A DNA stretch of 64,000 nt, taken from assembly GCF_000003815.2 (NCBI RefSeq), contig NC_049980.1, positions 17,989,831-18,053,830 of the forward strand, written 5' to 3'. Made by a program: the position numbers and the translations under genes. The notes under the pieces were generated by a model. The model saw nothing but the letters and a program-made list of their open reading frames with translations. It did not search any database and had not been told where the DNA came from. Positions within the stretch are counted from its first letter, which is position 1, and each line of letters begins with the position of its first letter. Positions 25,001 through 37,235 of the stretch are shown here, piece after piece. Source of the stretch: Branchiostoma floridae. Lineage: Eukaryota; Chordata; Leptocardii; Amphioxiformes; Branchiostomatidae.

Positions 25001-28000
25001 CTACATAAGGAAAAACATCACAGCATATGTGAACATTAACGGAAATGTGGCCCACATACTGACTTTGGCCCTGTCACTCGTGTTGGTATCAGGAGCTGTA
25101 GACTGCGAGTCATAAGGAGATGTTCCGATCCCAGTCGTCGTTTTTGTTGTGCTCTCTTCGTCGGACTCCGTTGTGCCCCCTTCTGTGGGTCTCGTCGTCC
25201 TCCCTTCTGTGAGTCTCGTCGTACGTCCTTCTGTGGGTATCGTCGTACTTTCTTCGGTGGGTCCTTCGGTGGGTCCCGTCGTACTTCCTTCTGTAGGTCT
25301 CGTCGTACTTCCTTCGGTGGGTCCCGTCGACGTCGTGGCTACATCAGTGGTCACTTGGGGCTCGTTTGTGACCCTGAGATTGACCGTTGCCGTAGCCTTA
25401 CCGAGGTAGTTGACCGCCATGCAGCTGTAGGTGCCCGAGTCCTCTGATGACGCTGACACGACGACCAGACTTCCGTCTGATAGAACACTGAGACCCGGAT
25501 GTTGGGAGTCAGAGGTCAGACTCACGCCGGTAGGAGTGGTCCAGATGACCGCTGCTTCAGGGCAGGCCGTGACCTAAAGGGAGTGATTTTATTGATTTAG
25601 ATCTTGAAAAGATTAATGCAATGATGAACCTATGTAAGCCAATGATGCACCCCCTCTGGAATATCGTGTTACATATGGTTATCATCATCACCATAATTGT
25701 CATTATCGTACGTAGTATGTATAGCGTCATCATTCATTATAAGTATAGTTATATGCATAAGCAAAAGTGTGATGTCATCATCTGGCCATGAAATGAGACC
25801 CGATCTAAACTTTATGTGGAGATGATGCTGTTGTTTACCGATACCAAGCATGTATAAAGACTCTCTCAAATTGGTGAAATTAGAGAAGGAACCAGTGATA
25901 TCTATACAGTTGCTTACCTTACACTTGAGCACTGCTCCGTGTCCGATAGGGACCGAAGGTGAGCTTCCTTCGGTTTCTATTTTCGGAGATGAGAAGTGAG
26001 AACAGTCGCATTTCAGAGCATCAAGTGGAACGTGCCGCAGGATCTGTCCTGTCAAGTTTCCTGGGCCTGCACATTCGAGTGTGGTCAAGGCAGAGGCCTG
26101 TATGAAAAAAGACGAAAAAATGAGATGAAATGTTAATAGGAGCCAGCCAGCTAGTTGTAAGAATTAAGGCTTTTCATTTTCACTGGCCGAGTTGGAATAT
26201 AACATAAGTTGAGACTTGCCTGTGTTTAGACAATCTCTCGCTGGCCTGTTAATAACCCCCTCCCCTGGGGCGGCGGCAATTGTAGGCCCGGCCGCTAGGG
26301 GCGCGATTTTAATCAGGCTAAAGTTGAGACTACTAAGTATTTGATACTGACTGAGTTTGCGGGAGATTCTGGGTCGGCAATAGGTACATGCATCACCTCA
26401 TAGCTCGACATTAAGTTTATCATGTACAGATCATCAAGCATATTTGTCATGTAGTTGGTAATAAATAGAGTTCTCAACTCTCCATCTCAGATACAAAGCA
26501 AATAGTCCGATTCTTCATGAACGCAAAGCTTATGACCCAATAATTTGTATTCCACCGATCTATCATATACCATAAAAGGCAAACCCACCGCAGGTGTTCT
26601 GACATATTGCGCGTACTCGTACATCTGACAGTCACACTTCCAGGGGTTGTTAGTCATGTCTTCAAGCTCCATCAAGTCTCCATAGAAAGTCAACGGTTCG
26701 TAGATCCCACCCGGCAGGAACTGCAGATAGTTGTTGTTCAGTCTCAGTGACTTCACTTCCACGGATTCGTTGAAGGCAGTTCCATCTAGTGTGTAAAATG
26801 TGCGGTGATGTCAGACATCATTTATATTACCAATTGTATCAACGTTACTCTATAGGGTGTGACGTTAAGGTGAGTAAAGGTTAGGTAAAGTTTCCTATCT
26901 ATCGTGTGGAGGTAAATAATGCCATATTTACCCCATGATGTTCATGATGTTCCCCACCAATGACATTAGAGTATACGTATGCTGCAACCCATAGCTAACA
27001 CCTTCTGTACCCGCTGGTGTGCAAACATTCTCCTAATGATGTATAGAGGAGTGGGGCCTCATACGCCTTGTTCGTAGTGTAGAAATTACCCACACATGAT
27101 GTGCAGCTTTTTATGTAGATTTATCACACTTAGTGTTTGGTAGATAGAGAAACACGTCTTACCTATGATACGGAGTTTTGTATGATCCAGATGAACCATG
27201 AAGAGCTGCTCGCCCCGGAAGGCCCTCGGACCCACGTACACAATGGGGTTGCCGGAGAGGTTGATTTCTTGGATCCGTGACAGTTTGTCAAGGACATTCT
27301 CAGGAACAGACGTCAGATTGTTACCGCTGTAAGAAAATGAACTTCGTTAGAATGTGGTGTCATGGAAAAGGTATGAATCTAGCTAAAACTGTAGAACCAT
27401 GTCAATGTATATCAACTTACACTTGCTTAATCTCTTCTTCTTCTTTTCATCACTAATGATAAATAAAGACTCATTCTGTTGGATAATCTGATGTTTACGT
27501 CACATTGCTGTTCAACGTCATTGACCAAGAAATGAATAGCTCACCTGAGATTGAGCGTCATAATGGTCGTCTGGTTGACGAAGTCGCTGGGATGGAGAGT
27601 TGTGATCTCGTTCCCAGACAGATTCAGCGTATCTAACTGGTTGATTTTCCCGAGCGCTTCCGAAGGGACCCGAGTAAGTCTGTTATCGGCGAGGTTCAAC
27701 GTTCCCAGCCTGCCGAGTCCAGCGAACACGCCCGCGTCAATGGTGCCTTTCTCTATGAAATACTTTATACCAGAGAGACCAAGGGTAGTGATGCTGGGGA
27801 TATGGGAGAACTGTCCCTGTACCAGGGACTGCAGGGGGTTGTGGGACAGGTCTAGTGTATCAAGCGCGCCCGATAAGGGAGGTACTTCAGAAAGCATGTT
27901 AGAGGACAGCAATACTTGTCCTATCCCGCCAGGTAGCGGGGAGTCCATGCGGACAAGCTTGTTGTTGTGAAGGTCAAGAAAGTTCAGACTTGAAAGGTTA

Positions 28001-29195
28001 GCAAACACCTGTCCCGTGATGGCGCCAATTTGGTTGTTTGACAGGTCCAGCCGACGTAGCTTGTGAAGTCCTTGGAAAGTGTTTTCGGCCAGTGCCACTA
28101 TCTGATTGCTCTCTATGCTTATGATTTCTGCGTTATCTAAACCCTGCAGCGCACCAGTAAGGGTAGAGAGAGCGTTGTTATCAAGTAGCAGCATGTAAAT
28201 TTTGCTGAATGCCGAAAGTGCGCCGGGCTCTATAACAGAAATGTTGTTGTTCTGTAACTGGATTTGCGTCGCTCCTTGAGGAGCACGGAACACGCCTTTC
28301 CTGATCTCCCGGATGTGATTGTTTTCCAAACTGAAGACGATAGAGTTGGACAGGTTGGAGAAAGCCCCCACTTCTATGGTCTCGATGCGGTTGTTGCCGA
28401 GCCGTACAACCTACATAGTGATATGACAGAGTCAAATTTAATCGTAGAATGATTTACACGGCACTTGTGTTTGCTGCTGTAACAAATGATAGCATTTGTA
28501 CAGGTCTGTGCATATAAGTAAACCTTTCTATTTTTAGATTATTGTTATTCATGTCATAACTTAGTTACTACTACTACTAGTTTGTTCCTGAAAAACACGC
28601 ATGTAAGAAAAAAGTACCTGGAGGTTTGGCAAGTCGTTAAAAACCCCAACTTGTATCCTAGTGATCCTATTCCCATCCCCAACGACACTCTGTAACTCGC
28701 CACACCCTCTGAAGAGCCCAGGAGGAAGGTCGGACATCTGGTTGCTGCCCATCTCGATGGTCTGTATTGCTGGGATGTCATCGAAGGCGCCGACCTCGAT
28801 TGTTTGTAGTTTGTTGTCGAAGAGATACAAGGTTTTTAGCAGTGGCAGGCCGGTCAGATCACCTTTCTTGATCTCTCGAAGTTCTGTTCCTACATCAAAT
28901 AAAACAACATGTAAACATATGTAATCACGTACAAAACAACACGTACCACCCCAACACGTACCACCCCAAACTAAATGCCAAGGGGGAAGGGTTGTGGGTT
29001 TGTATCTATGTTACCTTTTATTTGAAGCAGAGTAGTGTTAGTCGGGATTCCCATAGGAACATGGTCCAGAGTTGGGGTGTTGCATTGCACGCTGGGTACA
29101 TCTTGGAAACACGTACATTCTGGCGGGCAGGCGTGCACACCAGCCAGAGACGTGGCGACGCAGAAGAGTATCAGGATCCTCCAATCTTCAAACAT
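25001..29195 (-). CDS. LRR-Ig gene D with mucin-like stalk and GPI-type tail
   Basis: Seven exons: 29015-29195, 28618-28889, 27545-28410, 27163-27326, 26589-26785, 25918-26097, 25001-25573; 2433 nt, 810 aa. Signal peptide (MFEDWRILILFCVATSLAGV), LRRNT, LRRs, LRRCT (NNPWKCDCQMYEYAQYV), then an Ig-like domain (VLKCK, AVIWTTP, DSGTYSCMAVN). The last exon continues into about 75 residues of Ser/Thr/Pro-rich stalk with repeated PTEGxTT motifs, then DTNTSDRAKVSMWATFPLMF and a hydrophobic end FFLM with no cytoplasmic tail. This is the layout of a GPI-anchored surface protein, like lamprey variable lymphocyte receptors (LRRNT-LRR-LRRCT-stalk-GPI) with an added Ig domain. The GPI anchor is inferred. 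Tail to tail with GPLD1. Confidence 0.92.
26256..26322 (-). repeat. Short dispersed repeat (copy 2)
   Basis: Inverse of the copy at 21308-21361; includes GGCCGCTAGGGGCGCGATTT followed by TAATCAGGCT. It lies in intron 5 of gene D. Confidence 0.6.
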
Positions 29196-30338
29196 GTTGC
29201 CGCCAGACCTTGGTATAAGAAAGACTGTCAAACGACTTCATTTCTGAATCGCGTATTGTGAAGGACTGGTACTTATCAACATGTATAAGGATAAAATAAC
29301 GTACATTACAGTTTAGAGAACATTCTGTTGGCTGCTCTTCTTGTACGATTACAAAAAAAGCAGTAGATGGTGGTCTGGCTTGACCATAGCTATTTTGGAA
29401 AGATCAGAGTCCATTTGTGTGCGGGCATCAACGTCACGAGTTAAGCTAGTGTCATAACGGCGACATAACTTACAACCACATTTTCAAGCACCAGGTTTTA
29501 TGACACTTTGTACCACCCATGATAGGTGATGTAGATTGTGCATAATAGTAAGCAGGAGACCTACCTATGACACTCAGACAACCTGCGCTTCTCACCAAGT
29601 CTTGGTGGAATAAAAAACAACAAGCACAGTCCAAAGTTTTCTCTGACGCAGCTTTTGGCATACACAGCCAACATTGTACCGGGCGCAAAATAAAGAGTCC
29701 TCTACAAATATTAGACCACGTATGCCTGATAAAGCCCTGGGTCAAATGGCTGTGTAACCGATAGGTTAGACGAACACAGAACAGTGGTATGTATGTCCAA
29801 ATGACGCTGTTCAGTACAGAATCAAACCATATCTTGCATGTGGTACATTGTAAAAAAGATGAACAGATATTTTCCCTTGGAAGGAAAGAGTCTTAGATAT
29901 TCTGTTGATCCAAGTTGCAAGCTGCACTTAAAAAAATCAGAAGGATGATAGGTTAAGAACAGGCTAGTTCAAAAATGTTTGGTGCGCGACAGCGTTAAAC
30001 TCAACAGTTGGGGAATACGACGGATGTCACGATCCGCAAGATAACGGGGTCTATGCGATGACTTTGTGCATGTTGTCACAGATCAAGATGCCTTGTAGTT
30101 GTCTTTTACCCATACAGCTAGTAGACGAAATGTCCTAGTTGACCCCGCCTCTAACCTGACATTTGATATTAATGTCAGACATTTGATATTAATGTCAGAT
30201 CTCTATGGGACTGTACCCGTCTGCTAACTTAAGTGCAGTTATTGCCTCATCATATGTAATGCTCCTATCGGTACATAAACGGCAAACATCAGTATGTTCA
30301 TCCTTTAATCAATAAAGTCATCAATGCACTATCAGAAA
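29196..30338. other. 5' region of gene D
   Basis: Holds the gene-D promoter-like element (29565-29694). A 21-bp direct repeat (GACATTTGATATTAATGTCA) occurs twice near 30160-30200. No coding exon seen. Confidence 0.5.
29565..29694 (-). promoter_or_regulatory. Conserved promoter-like element and probable non-coding first exon of gene D
   Basis: Minus-strand TTTATTTTGCGCCCGGTA at 29694-29677 is identical to the gene A element, followed by GCTGCGTCAG, then AACTTTGGACTGTGCTTGTT, and a possible splice donor GTAGGT just below 29565. Its position about 480 bp upstream of the ATG fits a core promoter plus 5' UTR exon. Confidence 0.55.
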
Positions 30339-30943
30339 GTTAGGGCTAGGGCTAGGGCTAGGGCTAGGGCTAGGGCTAGGGCTAGGGCTAGGAGCTAGGG
30401 CTAGGGCTAGGGCTAGAGCTTGGGCTAGGGCTAGGGCTAGGGCTAGGGCTAGGGCTAGGGCTAGAGCTTGGGCTAGGGCTAGGGCTAGAGCTTGGGCTAG
30501 GGCTAGGGCTAGGGCTAGGGCTAGGGCTAGGGCTAGGGCTAGGGCTAGGGCTAGGAATAGGGCTAGGGCTAGGGCTAGGGCTAGGGCTAGGGCTAGGGCT
30601 AGGGCTAGGGCTAGGGCTAGGGCTAGGGCTAGGGCTAGGGCTAGGGCTAGGGCTAGGGCTAGGGCTAGGGCTAGGGCTAGGTAGGTGACGGAGTAGGGTT
30701 AGGGGTTAGGGGTTAGGGGTTAGGGTTAGGTTAGGTTATGGTTAGGGTTAGAGTTAGGGTTAGGGTTAGGTAGATGACGTAGTAGGGTAAGGTTAGGGTT
30801 AGGGTTAGGGTTAGGGTTAGGGTTAGGGTTAGGGTTAGGGTTAGGGTTAGGGTTAGGGTTATGGTTATGGTTAGGGTTAGGGTTAGGGTTAGGGTTAGGG
30901 TTAGGGTTAGCGTTAGGGTTAGGGTTAGGGTTAGGGTTAGGTA
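30339..30943 (+). repeat. Composite interstitial telomeric repeat: (TAGGGC)n then (TTAGGG)n
   Basis: From 30341 to about 30681 there is an almost perfect GGGCTA hexamer array with a few AGCTTG or GGAATA variants. After a junction GTAGGTGACGGAGTAGGGTT it becomes canonical TTAGGG from about 30692 to 30941. Related junctions (GTAGATGACGTAGTAGGG, GTAGGTAACGGAGC) recur near 30770 and 30940. Reading frames here are repeat artefacts. Confidence 0.95.
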
Positions 30944-33900
30944 GGTAACGGAGCTGCACGAATCTTTCGTTGCATTTGAGAACGATAGGTTAGACATTTG
31001 TTTGTTAGACAGATTGCAAAGCAAAATTATTCGGGTGATGGATTAATATTTTTCGATAAATCTAAGCATAATTTCATGTCACAAAGAATAAAACTATACG
31101 ACATTCGTTACATGATCAAAGGCCGATACAAGAAAACCTGCGCCTAAACATTCTTCATCCCTCTCCACATTTCCCAAACGGAACAGATAGAGGAACAACA
31201 GTCATCGACTACCACGCAACTTTCGACCGTGGATAAACACACTACCATTACGCCAGTGACGCCGATAAATCAATACAGTTTTTGTATTATTATTATTCAG
31301 CAGAAAATACCGAGTATCAATACAGTGCCATGTCGCAGCACTGGCTATACCGAGTACTCATCACAGAAACGCTGTATTCACCTCTAAGGGATCATCAAAG
31401 TGCTATGAGCCTGATAATGATGATTAACCCATATGGTACTTGCCTGTCGAGATATAGTCATGATTCAGAAGATTTCATTTGTAACACCACATGGTGAATC
31501 TTGGCCGCCAGATTCCAGAGCGCCCGACGTGTACTAGTATGTAAATCATTGGAACGTTACATGATTGATGGACAAAAGATACGCCATCATGGAGGGCCCC
31601 TTCCTCCAAGACGCAGACAAGAGTTAACAGTGGGGAATCACTGTGAGGTTGTGATATTTACGACAATGTGGAATTGGCGCTGGAAAACGTGGAAGTGGTG
31701 TTGGAGAACGGCAGGAATGATGTGCTTTGCGCTCTCTCTGACAAGTCAAGCCAAAGGAACTCATCAAAGGAGGAAGATTTGTGTGGAGGACGGAATCAAA
31801 CGACCCGGTAAGAGGCATGTTACATAAGAGCCCGTGTTGTACTTCAATTACAAGGTGTCAGTGTTTTTATTGCTTTGCTTTCAGACTGAGAGCCTCCAAT
31901 AACCTATCATTAATTAGGAGATTAGAAGACATGTCAGGGTAAAAAAAGCTACTTGGAAATAAGATGGAAACAAGTGTGCCATCCTTACACCGTTTGTTCT
32001 GACATTAACCATGTACTCGCCGAGACTTTCTTCAAGAACAAACCTGGCATCAATGTCATTTCATATTTGATAGAAGAGGTGTAACATAGAAATGTTGGTA
32101 AGTGTTAAGATTGTGGATGTTGAATGTCAGACACATGTACATATGTGTACACCACAAATCTAAAAATAAATCTACCAACAGGATTGCTTTATTTCGATAC
32201 TGAAATCTTGCTAAAATGTCACCATTGCAATTTACTAAAGTCAATGGCATAGAATTTCACATTAATCTCTTGCCTACGTTATTGCATTTTAGGCCAATAT
32301 CTATCTGGCGTTTTACTTGTATGTCCATTCCCCGGATAATCTAGAAAGTAAAAACCACGACCACCAAGAGAAATAGCATCAAGGGGAAAATCGATACAAA
32401 ATCGGACTCTATTAACGAGGATCATAGTATATATAAATGCGCCCATATGCTTCCAGAATAAGCACAATACAGCCTGTATTAAACTGCTATAATATTTACA
32501 GTGTGTAAGAAATTGATGCGACAATCCCTAGACTGATGAGAGCATAGAGAAGCACATATCAAAATGTCTGAAATGCCCTGACAGCTAAATCACTACTCGG
32601 TTATGTACTTCGGGAGCTTCTAAGATGGTTTCCAAACCTGAAACAGTCCAGGACAATTTTGTTGGACCTTCAACCAAAATATCGATTTCTTAGCGACAAC
32701 CGCTAACTCAGTCATCACAGTGTCTTTAAGTACTCTGCATTCCATGCCATCCGTCTTTCTTGTGAGAGCGTCTATTTCCTGAGGCACTGAAATGCACTGT
32801 TTGATTGATTCGTTTATACTTGAGAATCTCTTAAGACTTGAAAGAAAGTATTTAGGGGACATGCTATAGCCGCTGGCTCTTCAGTGAAATCTGCATTGTG
32901 ATGACTCGTATTTTTAAAAGAAGATTCATTTTATCAATTCGTCATCTTGATACTGATAAGATGACTCCCAATGGATTTAGAATCGTTGCATGTACCGGAT
33001 GAAAATGAATTCCATGCAAGAGTCATGCCAATCATGGTTTAATTTGCATAATGTAGAAGTAAATTATATGATTTAGGTGTTTTACAAAATAGGACTTCAA
33101 CACATGTAACATATTAGATTCAGGACAGACGGGACATGCAATCATGCAAATAAGGACATGATCTGCATAATTGATACGAAAATGTCTTGGTTCCGTAGTG
33201 GAAAATTATGTGAATTTCATACAAGGTATGTGTAGGTCGTCTAATCAACCTGTCTGCCTACCATTGATCTTCGGATACGAAGAAACAGCCATCATGTGTA
33301 AATTAGTTAGCAATACATACCACATGTACAGATTATGTAAATGTGGAATCCATTTGCGTAACTGATGATGAAATTACATTTGAATTCTGTCAAAGGATAA
33401 CATATACGTATAACTAATTCAGGTGGCGTAGATCATCAATTTTGCTAATTACCACCTTGATTTATGTTTGTGAGTTTGTCAATAACTTATTTCATATGGC
33501 AGTATGTGTGAAATACTCCATGCCTGCAATCCTCTTCTGCGTATTTGATTTTACAACCGTACGATGTTCAAGCCGCCCTGTGTGACACGGCCTTTATGTG
33601 ATGGGATAGGGCCGCTTCTGAAAACTGATGATCCAAGAAGGACACTGAGCTGGCATTTACTTCTACGGGAGTAAAGGACAGAATATCGCTATTTCGTTGA
33701 GAGCATTTTTATCTTGCTAATGGATATTTGCACATATCCCTGTACTGATAGTAAATAATTGATAGATTTGGCAGCTGGAGTTCGATATGCTTGTCCTACA
33801 GTCGCGCCGTGTGAACAAACGTATGGGAACCTCTCTTCCTCCTGCTGTACTTGATAAAGTAGTCAATTACACGCCAGCAAATGGACAGATCTTTAAGTCT

Positions 33901-34204
33901 TTACCTGAGTGTAATCATTGTGATGGATGCCCGCTATAATGTGCTATCGCTCATCATTCCTCACTCCTAATGACAAAGGTAGAGATACATAAAGCCAGAT
34001 CTATGACAACCCTGTCTGTCCACTGCAGATTGCTGATGCGGGCAGTAGCTATGAGTTCCAACTTATGGTATTCATAACAGCGCCTTGTGGGTACTGATTC
34101 ACGCGAGGTCACCCGAACAGTTCTTTCTCTCAGTTCTTTGATACCATCTTTCAGTCATATCCTCCGATATTTCTGAAATATGTCACACCTTATCACGTCT
34201 ACAG
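30944..34204. other. Gene-poor stretch between the repeat array and the membrane-protein exons
   Basis: AT-rich. Besides the degenerate exon at 31112-31240, two possible plus-strand exons have open frames: 31648-31807 (hydrophilic, acidic, with N-glycosylation sequons NSS and NQT, before a GTAAGA donor) and 33768-33933 (starting LEFDMLVLQSRRVNKRMG). Both have weak splice acceptors, so they are only candidate upstream exons of the gene at 34205-35512. Confidence 0.35.
31112..31240 (+). pseudogene. Degenerate copy of the last exon of the membrane-protein gene
   Basis: The frame reads ILHPSPHFPNGTDRGTTVID, closely matching IVHPSPYFPYGTERGTTVIG of the exon at 35128-35512, with an early stop after ATFDRG and loss of the transmembrane part. 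It lies directly beside the telomeric-type array. Likely a duplicated, decayed exon. Confidence 0.65.
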
Positions 34205-35512
34205 GTATACTGCAAACATCGGGTCTTGGTACGGAACTGACTTACGGGCGGGAGAAGAACACTGTAGTCTTTGAAGTGGACATCCAGAGACAAAAAGTAA
34301 GTTTACAGGTAATAGTAAATTACTTTCTTTATTATTCATGTAAGTTAAATGTCGATATGAAAATTAGTATGTTTTGTGCTATCTACCCAAAATCATGTCG
34401 ATCCGTAAACACCTTTCTGAGTGTTATTAAAATTAAAAAAAAATCGTTTTCAATATTTCATAATTGCTGTACCTTAGAAATCCACTATGGCGCCCATCAC
34501 TAAATTTGACCATCCTTTCTCCGAGTCCTAACTACCTACCAAATATAATCAGGAGCATCTACGGCTTCTCGATCTATGATGTTCACCAACAGATACACAC
34601 TGTCTGCACCGGAATTATAATATTCACTGCGAAGCTATGAACAAGTCATTTGATTTTTTGAATGTATACAATTGTACGCTGCACTACGAAGCGGTATGAA
34701 CTTATAACTAGTTAGGTAGGATCACTTATATCTAAGTAGGTATGCATATTTCCCCACAGATAACAAGGCACAAAAATCGACTAGTAGCTAACCTACTGAC
34801 AGAAGTGACAGAGACCGCATTGCGAGGAGTTGCAAGTGACTACAGGTAAAATGTTGTAACACTGATAGAACAAAATTACAATGGAATAAAACTTGCCTTG
34901 TTAACTTCTTTTAGAATGTTTCCTTCTAGTATAGATAAAGGTGAATTATAAGATATGCTAGATACTGATTGCACCTATATAATGTTGACTGTCATTTGTA
35001 AGGAGAAATTAGAATATAGTTTTTTTTAGAAAGTTTCAACTTACATGTGCCTTCCGTTGACCTTATGATTCAGAAACAGTTGCCCGCCTAGTACCTAGAT
35101 GTCAACTTTTGCCTCTTTGCCTTCTAGGCTATTAAAGCTGATGCGAGGAAACGTAAGCCTAGCCATTGTTCATCCCTCTCCATACTTCCCATACGGAACA
35201 GAAAGAGGAACAACAGTGATCGGCTACTACGCAACATTCAGCTGTAGCGCACGGTTGTTACCAGGCAGTCTCCTGAAACAGGTAGTGATGAACAGTAGGA
35301 CACGGCTGGAGCAGGCTGCTGGAGGATACATGATCGGAGACCCTGTGCTCTTCATAAGAGGCCCCAGCAATCTACAGGCACTCGATAGGGAATACTTTCT
35401 GGGCTTAGGCGCGTTGGGTTTACTTGCTTTGCTTCTGCTTTTCGCGGGATGGCAGGGTACTGGTGATGAGGTTGACAGATACGACAGCTCTCGACAGGAT
35501 TGTTATTGCTAA
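34205..35512 (+). CDS. C-terminal exons of an unrecognised single-pass membrane protein
   Basis: Three exons with consistent phases: 34205-34296, 34760-34845 and 35128-35512 (stop at 35510-35512), about 187 residues. The extracellular part includes ELTYGREKNTVVFEVDIQRQ, a helix-like LLTEVTETALRGVASDYRLL and a conserved HPSPYFPYGTERGTTVIG block. A hydrophobic segment (LGLGALGLLALLLLFAGW) follows, then a short tail ending in DCYC. I do not recognise the family; it could be a type I surface protein. The 5' end is not established; candidate upstream exons are at 31648-31807 and 33768-33933. A decayed copy of the last exon at 31.1 kb shows the family has been duplicated locally. Confidence 0.65.
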
Positions 35513-35567
35513 TATATACAAGTAATTTGTACACAGTTTACGTTCATCATATCTTTAAAATTTGTAA

Positions 35568-36007
35568 GGCCACACCAATTTAATTTCTTGGTTCACGGAT
35601 TCGCTCGCTCCTATTTTTTGGGAAAAAAATAAAAATAAAATTACCACTCAGCAAATTTTCACCATTAATGAAACCATTCATCAACTTTCTGGTGTAGCAA
35701 ATTGGCCTTTATATCATAAGCTCCTTAAAATGTGGGTATTATTATTGCAGTTATATTTTTCATTCATGACGAATGGGACAAACATAAAAACTGACACTAC
35801 TTTCGTAATTTTCAATGAACAGGTGCTGTTACTGTACAGTAATAGTGTTTTTGTACTTTTTCAAGCTGAAAACTTTTTATTCTTTATGTTTTGGATTAGC
35901 CCTTACCTTTACCCCAACCATTTTACAATTTTTATTTTTATTTCGCCCTCTCGCTCCATATTTTTAATGAAAAAATCCGTGAACCAAGAAATTAAATTGG
36001 TGTGGCC
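35568..36007. mobile_element. PIF/Harbinger-type MITE, copy 1
   Basis: Terminal inverted repeats start GGCCACACCAATTTAATTTC and extend over about 33 bp (through CTTGGTTCACGGAT), flanked by TAA on both sides (35565-35567, 36008-36010). A 3-bp TWA target duplication is the mark of PIF/Harbinger elements. 440 bp, non-coding. A second copy is at 50683-51088. Confidence 0.85.
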
Positions 36008-36010
36008 TAA

Positions 36011-37235
36011 GTGTCAAATGACGAGATGCCAATAATTGTGATCTTAATCCAATTTTCTAAATTGGCAATACGCAAAAGACCTCACAGGAATTCGAATCAA
36101 GCTGTGAATTCGAGAACTTAAGTATTTTCTCTGGGTTTATGATCCTGCGGCTGGATCGGATCCATGATGGGGGAATATCAAAACCACAAACATATTTAGT
36201 TTGACAACCTGCAGCGAGATTAAGCAGTTTCTTAAGCAAAACTACTACTGAGCGTAGTAGAGGTGACACTTGTGAGATCGTGTGAGTATTGTTGTAAAAG
36301 TGAATCTAGTTAGGTCGTTGTCGAAGTCACACTAGTCTGATAGCTTCCTGTATCTCTAGAATACTGCAATAAAAGACTGGAAATGTTAAACTGTGTCAGA
36401 AAAAAAGTCTTCCCGTATTAGCGGTTTCACATACGGTATCAGAGATCTGCCAAGAGCTACAGGCTACGAGACTCTCAAAACAAAATTCAATAGAACTTAA
36501 AAGTACGACCTTTCCCTCCAGAGATATGTGTACCAACCTTCGCCAAACTGTTGGAACCATGTAAAAAAAATCAGCACGTCATTTGTGAAATTTACTTGCT
36601 GTAGCCGTAGCGCTCTGAACAAAATGTCAAAGTATCTACCTGACGATCACTATAGTCGTTAAGGGGGCATATGATTAAGGAGGCAATGTTTGCACTAAAA
36701 CTGAAAGATATTAACACTTTCAAAGGTCATGTCATCATCTATCACAGCCTTGCAATTTATGTCAACTGCTCTCAGTGACCTAAGAATGACGTCGACTTGC
36801 AAGCAATTGACCCATGTCCCCTCCCCCATGACCTCAATGAAGTGCAAATGAGGCTTTAAATGACTTATAAAAGGAACAAACAAAACAAACTCTGAAAATA
36901 AGACATCAGACAATAAGGTGGGGTTTGCTTTTCTTTAATTCCTCACCAACATCACATCCGTCTCATGAAATCAAACGATGTTTTAAGGCACATCACATGA
37001 TCGGTCCAGAAGCATCATCTATGATGCTGTCACACTGATTCATCTCTAGCTAACATGTCTTACTTATATCTACAGTTGGTGGGAATCTATACTAAATTAC
37101 AACATCATCCTTTAATCATGACGCCTTGCTTGGTGGTATTAACAAACGCTCGAAAGAATGAAGTTGTACATTGGTTAAATTCGTAATCGTTCCTGGTCGT
37201 CATTCATCATTGTGTATGTTGGGTGCTGTTGGAGG
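36011..37235. other. Intergenic between the membrane-protein gene and the mucin 3' end
   Basis: The two genes converge here. AT-rich, with no exon, RNA gene or repeat that I can support. Confidence 0.5.

Noticed and set aside
30339-30943. True chromosome end
   Set aside because: Unique gene sequence continues for tens of kilobases on both sides, so the telomeric repeat is internal.
30726-31024. Open frames of PNPNPN and TLTLTL
   Set aside because: Translations of TTAGGG repeats; no coding meaning.
31501-31827. Plus-strand open frame of 108 residues starting in MAARFQSARR
   Set aside because: Odd Trp/Arg-rich composition; another frame of the same DNA (31648-31807) looks more like an exon, but neither has strong splice signals.
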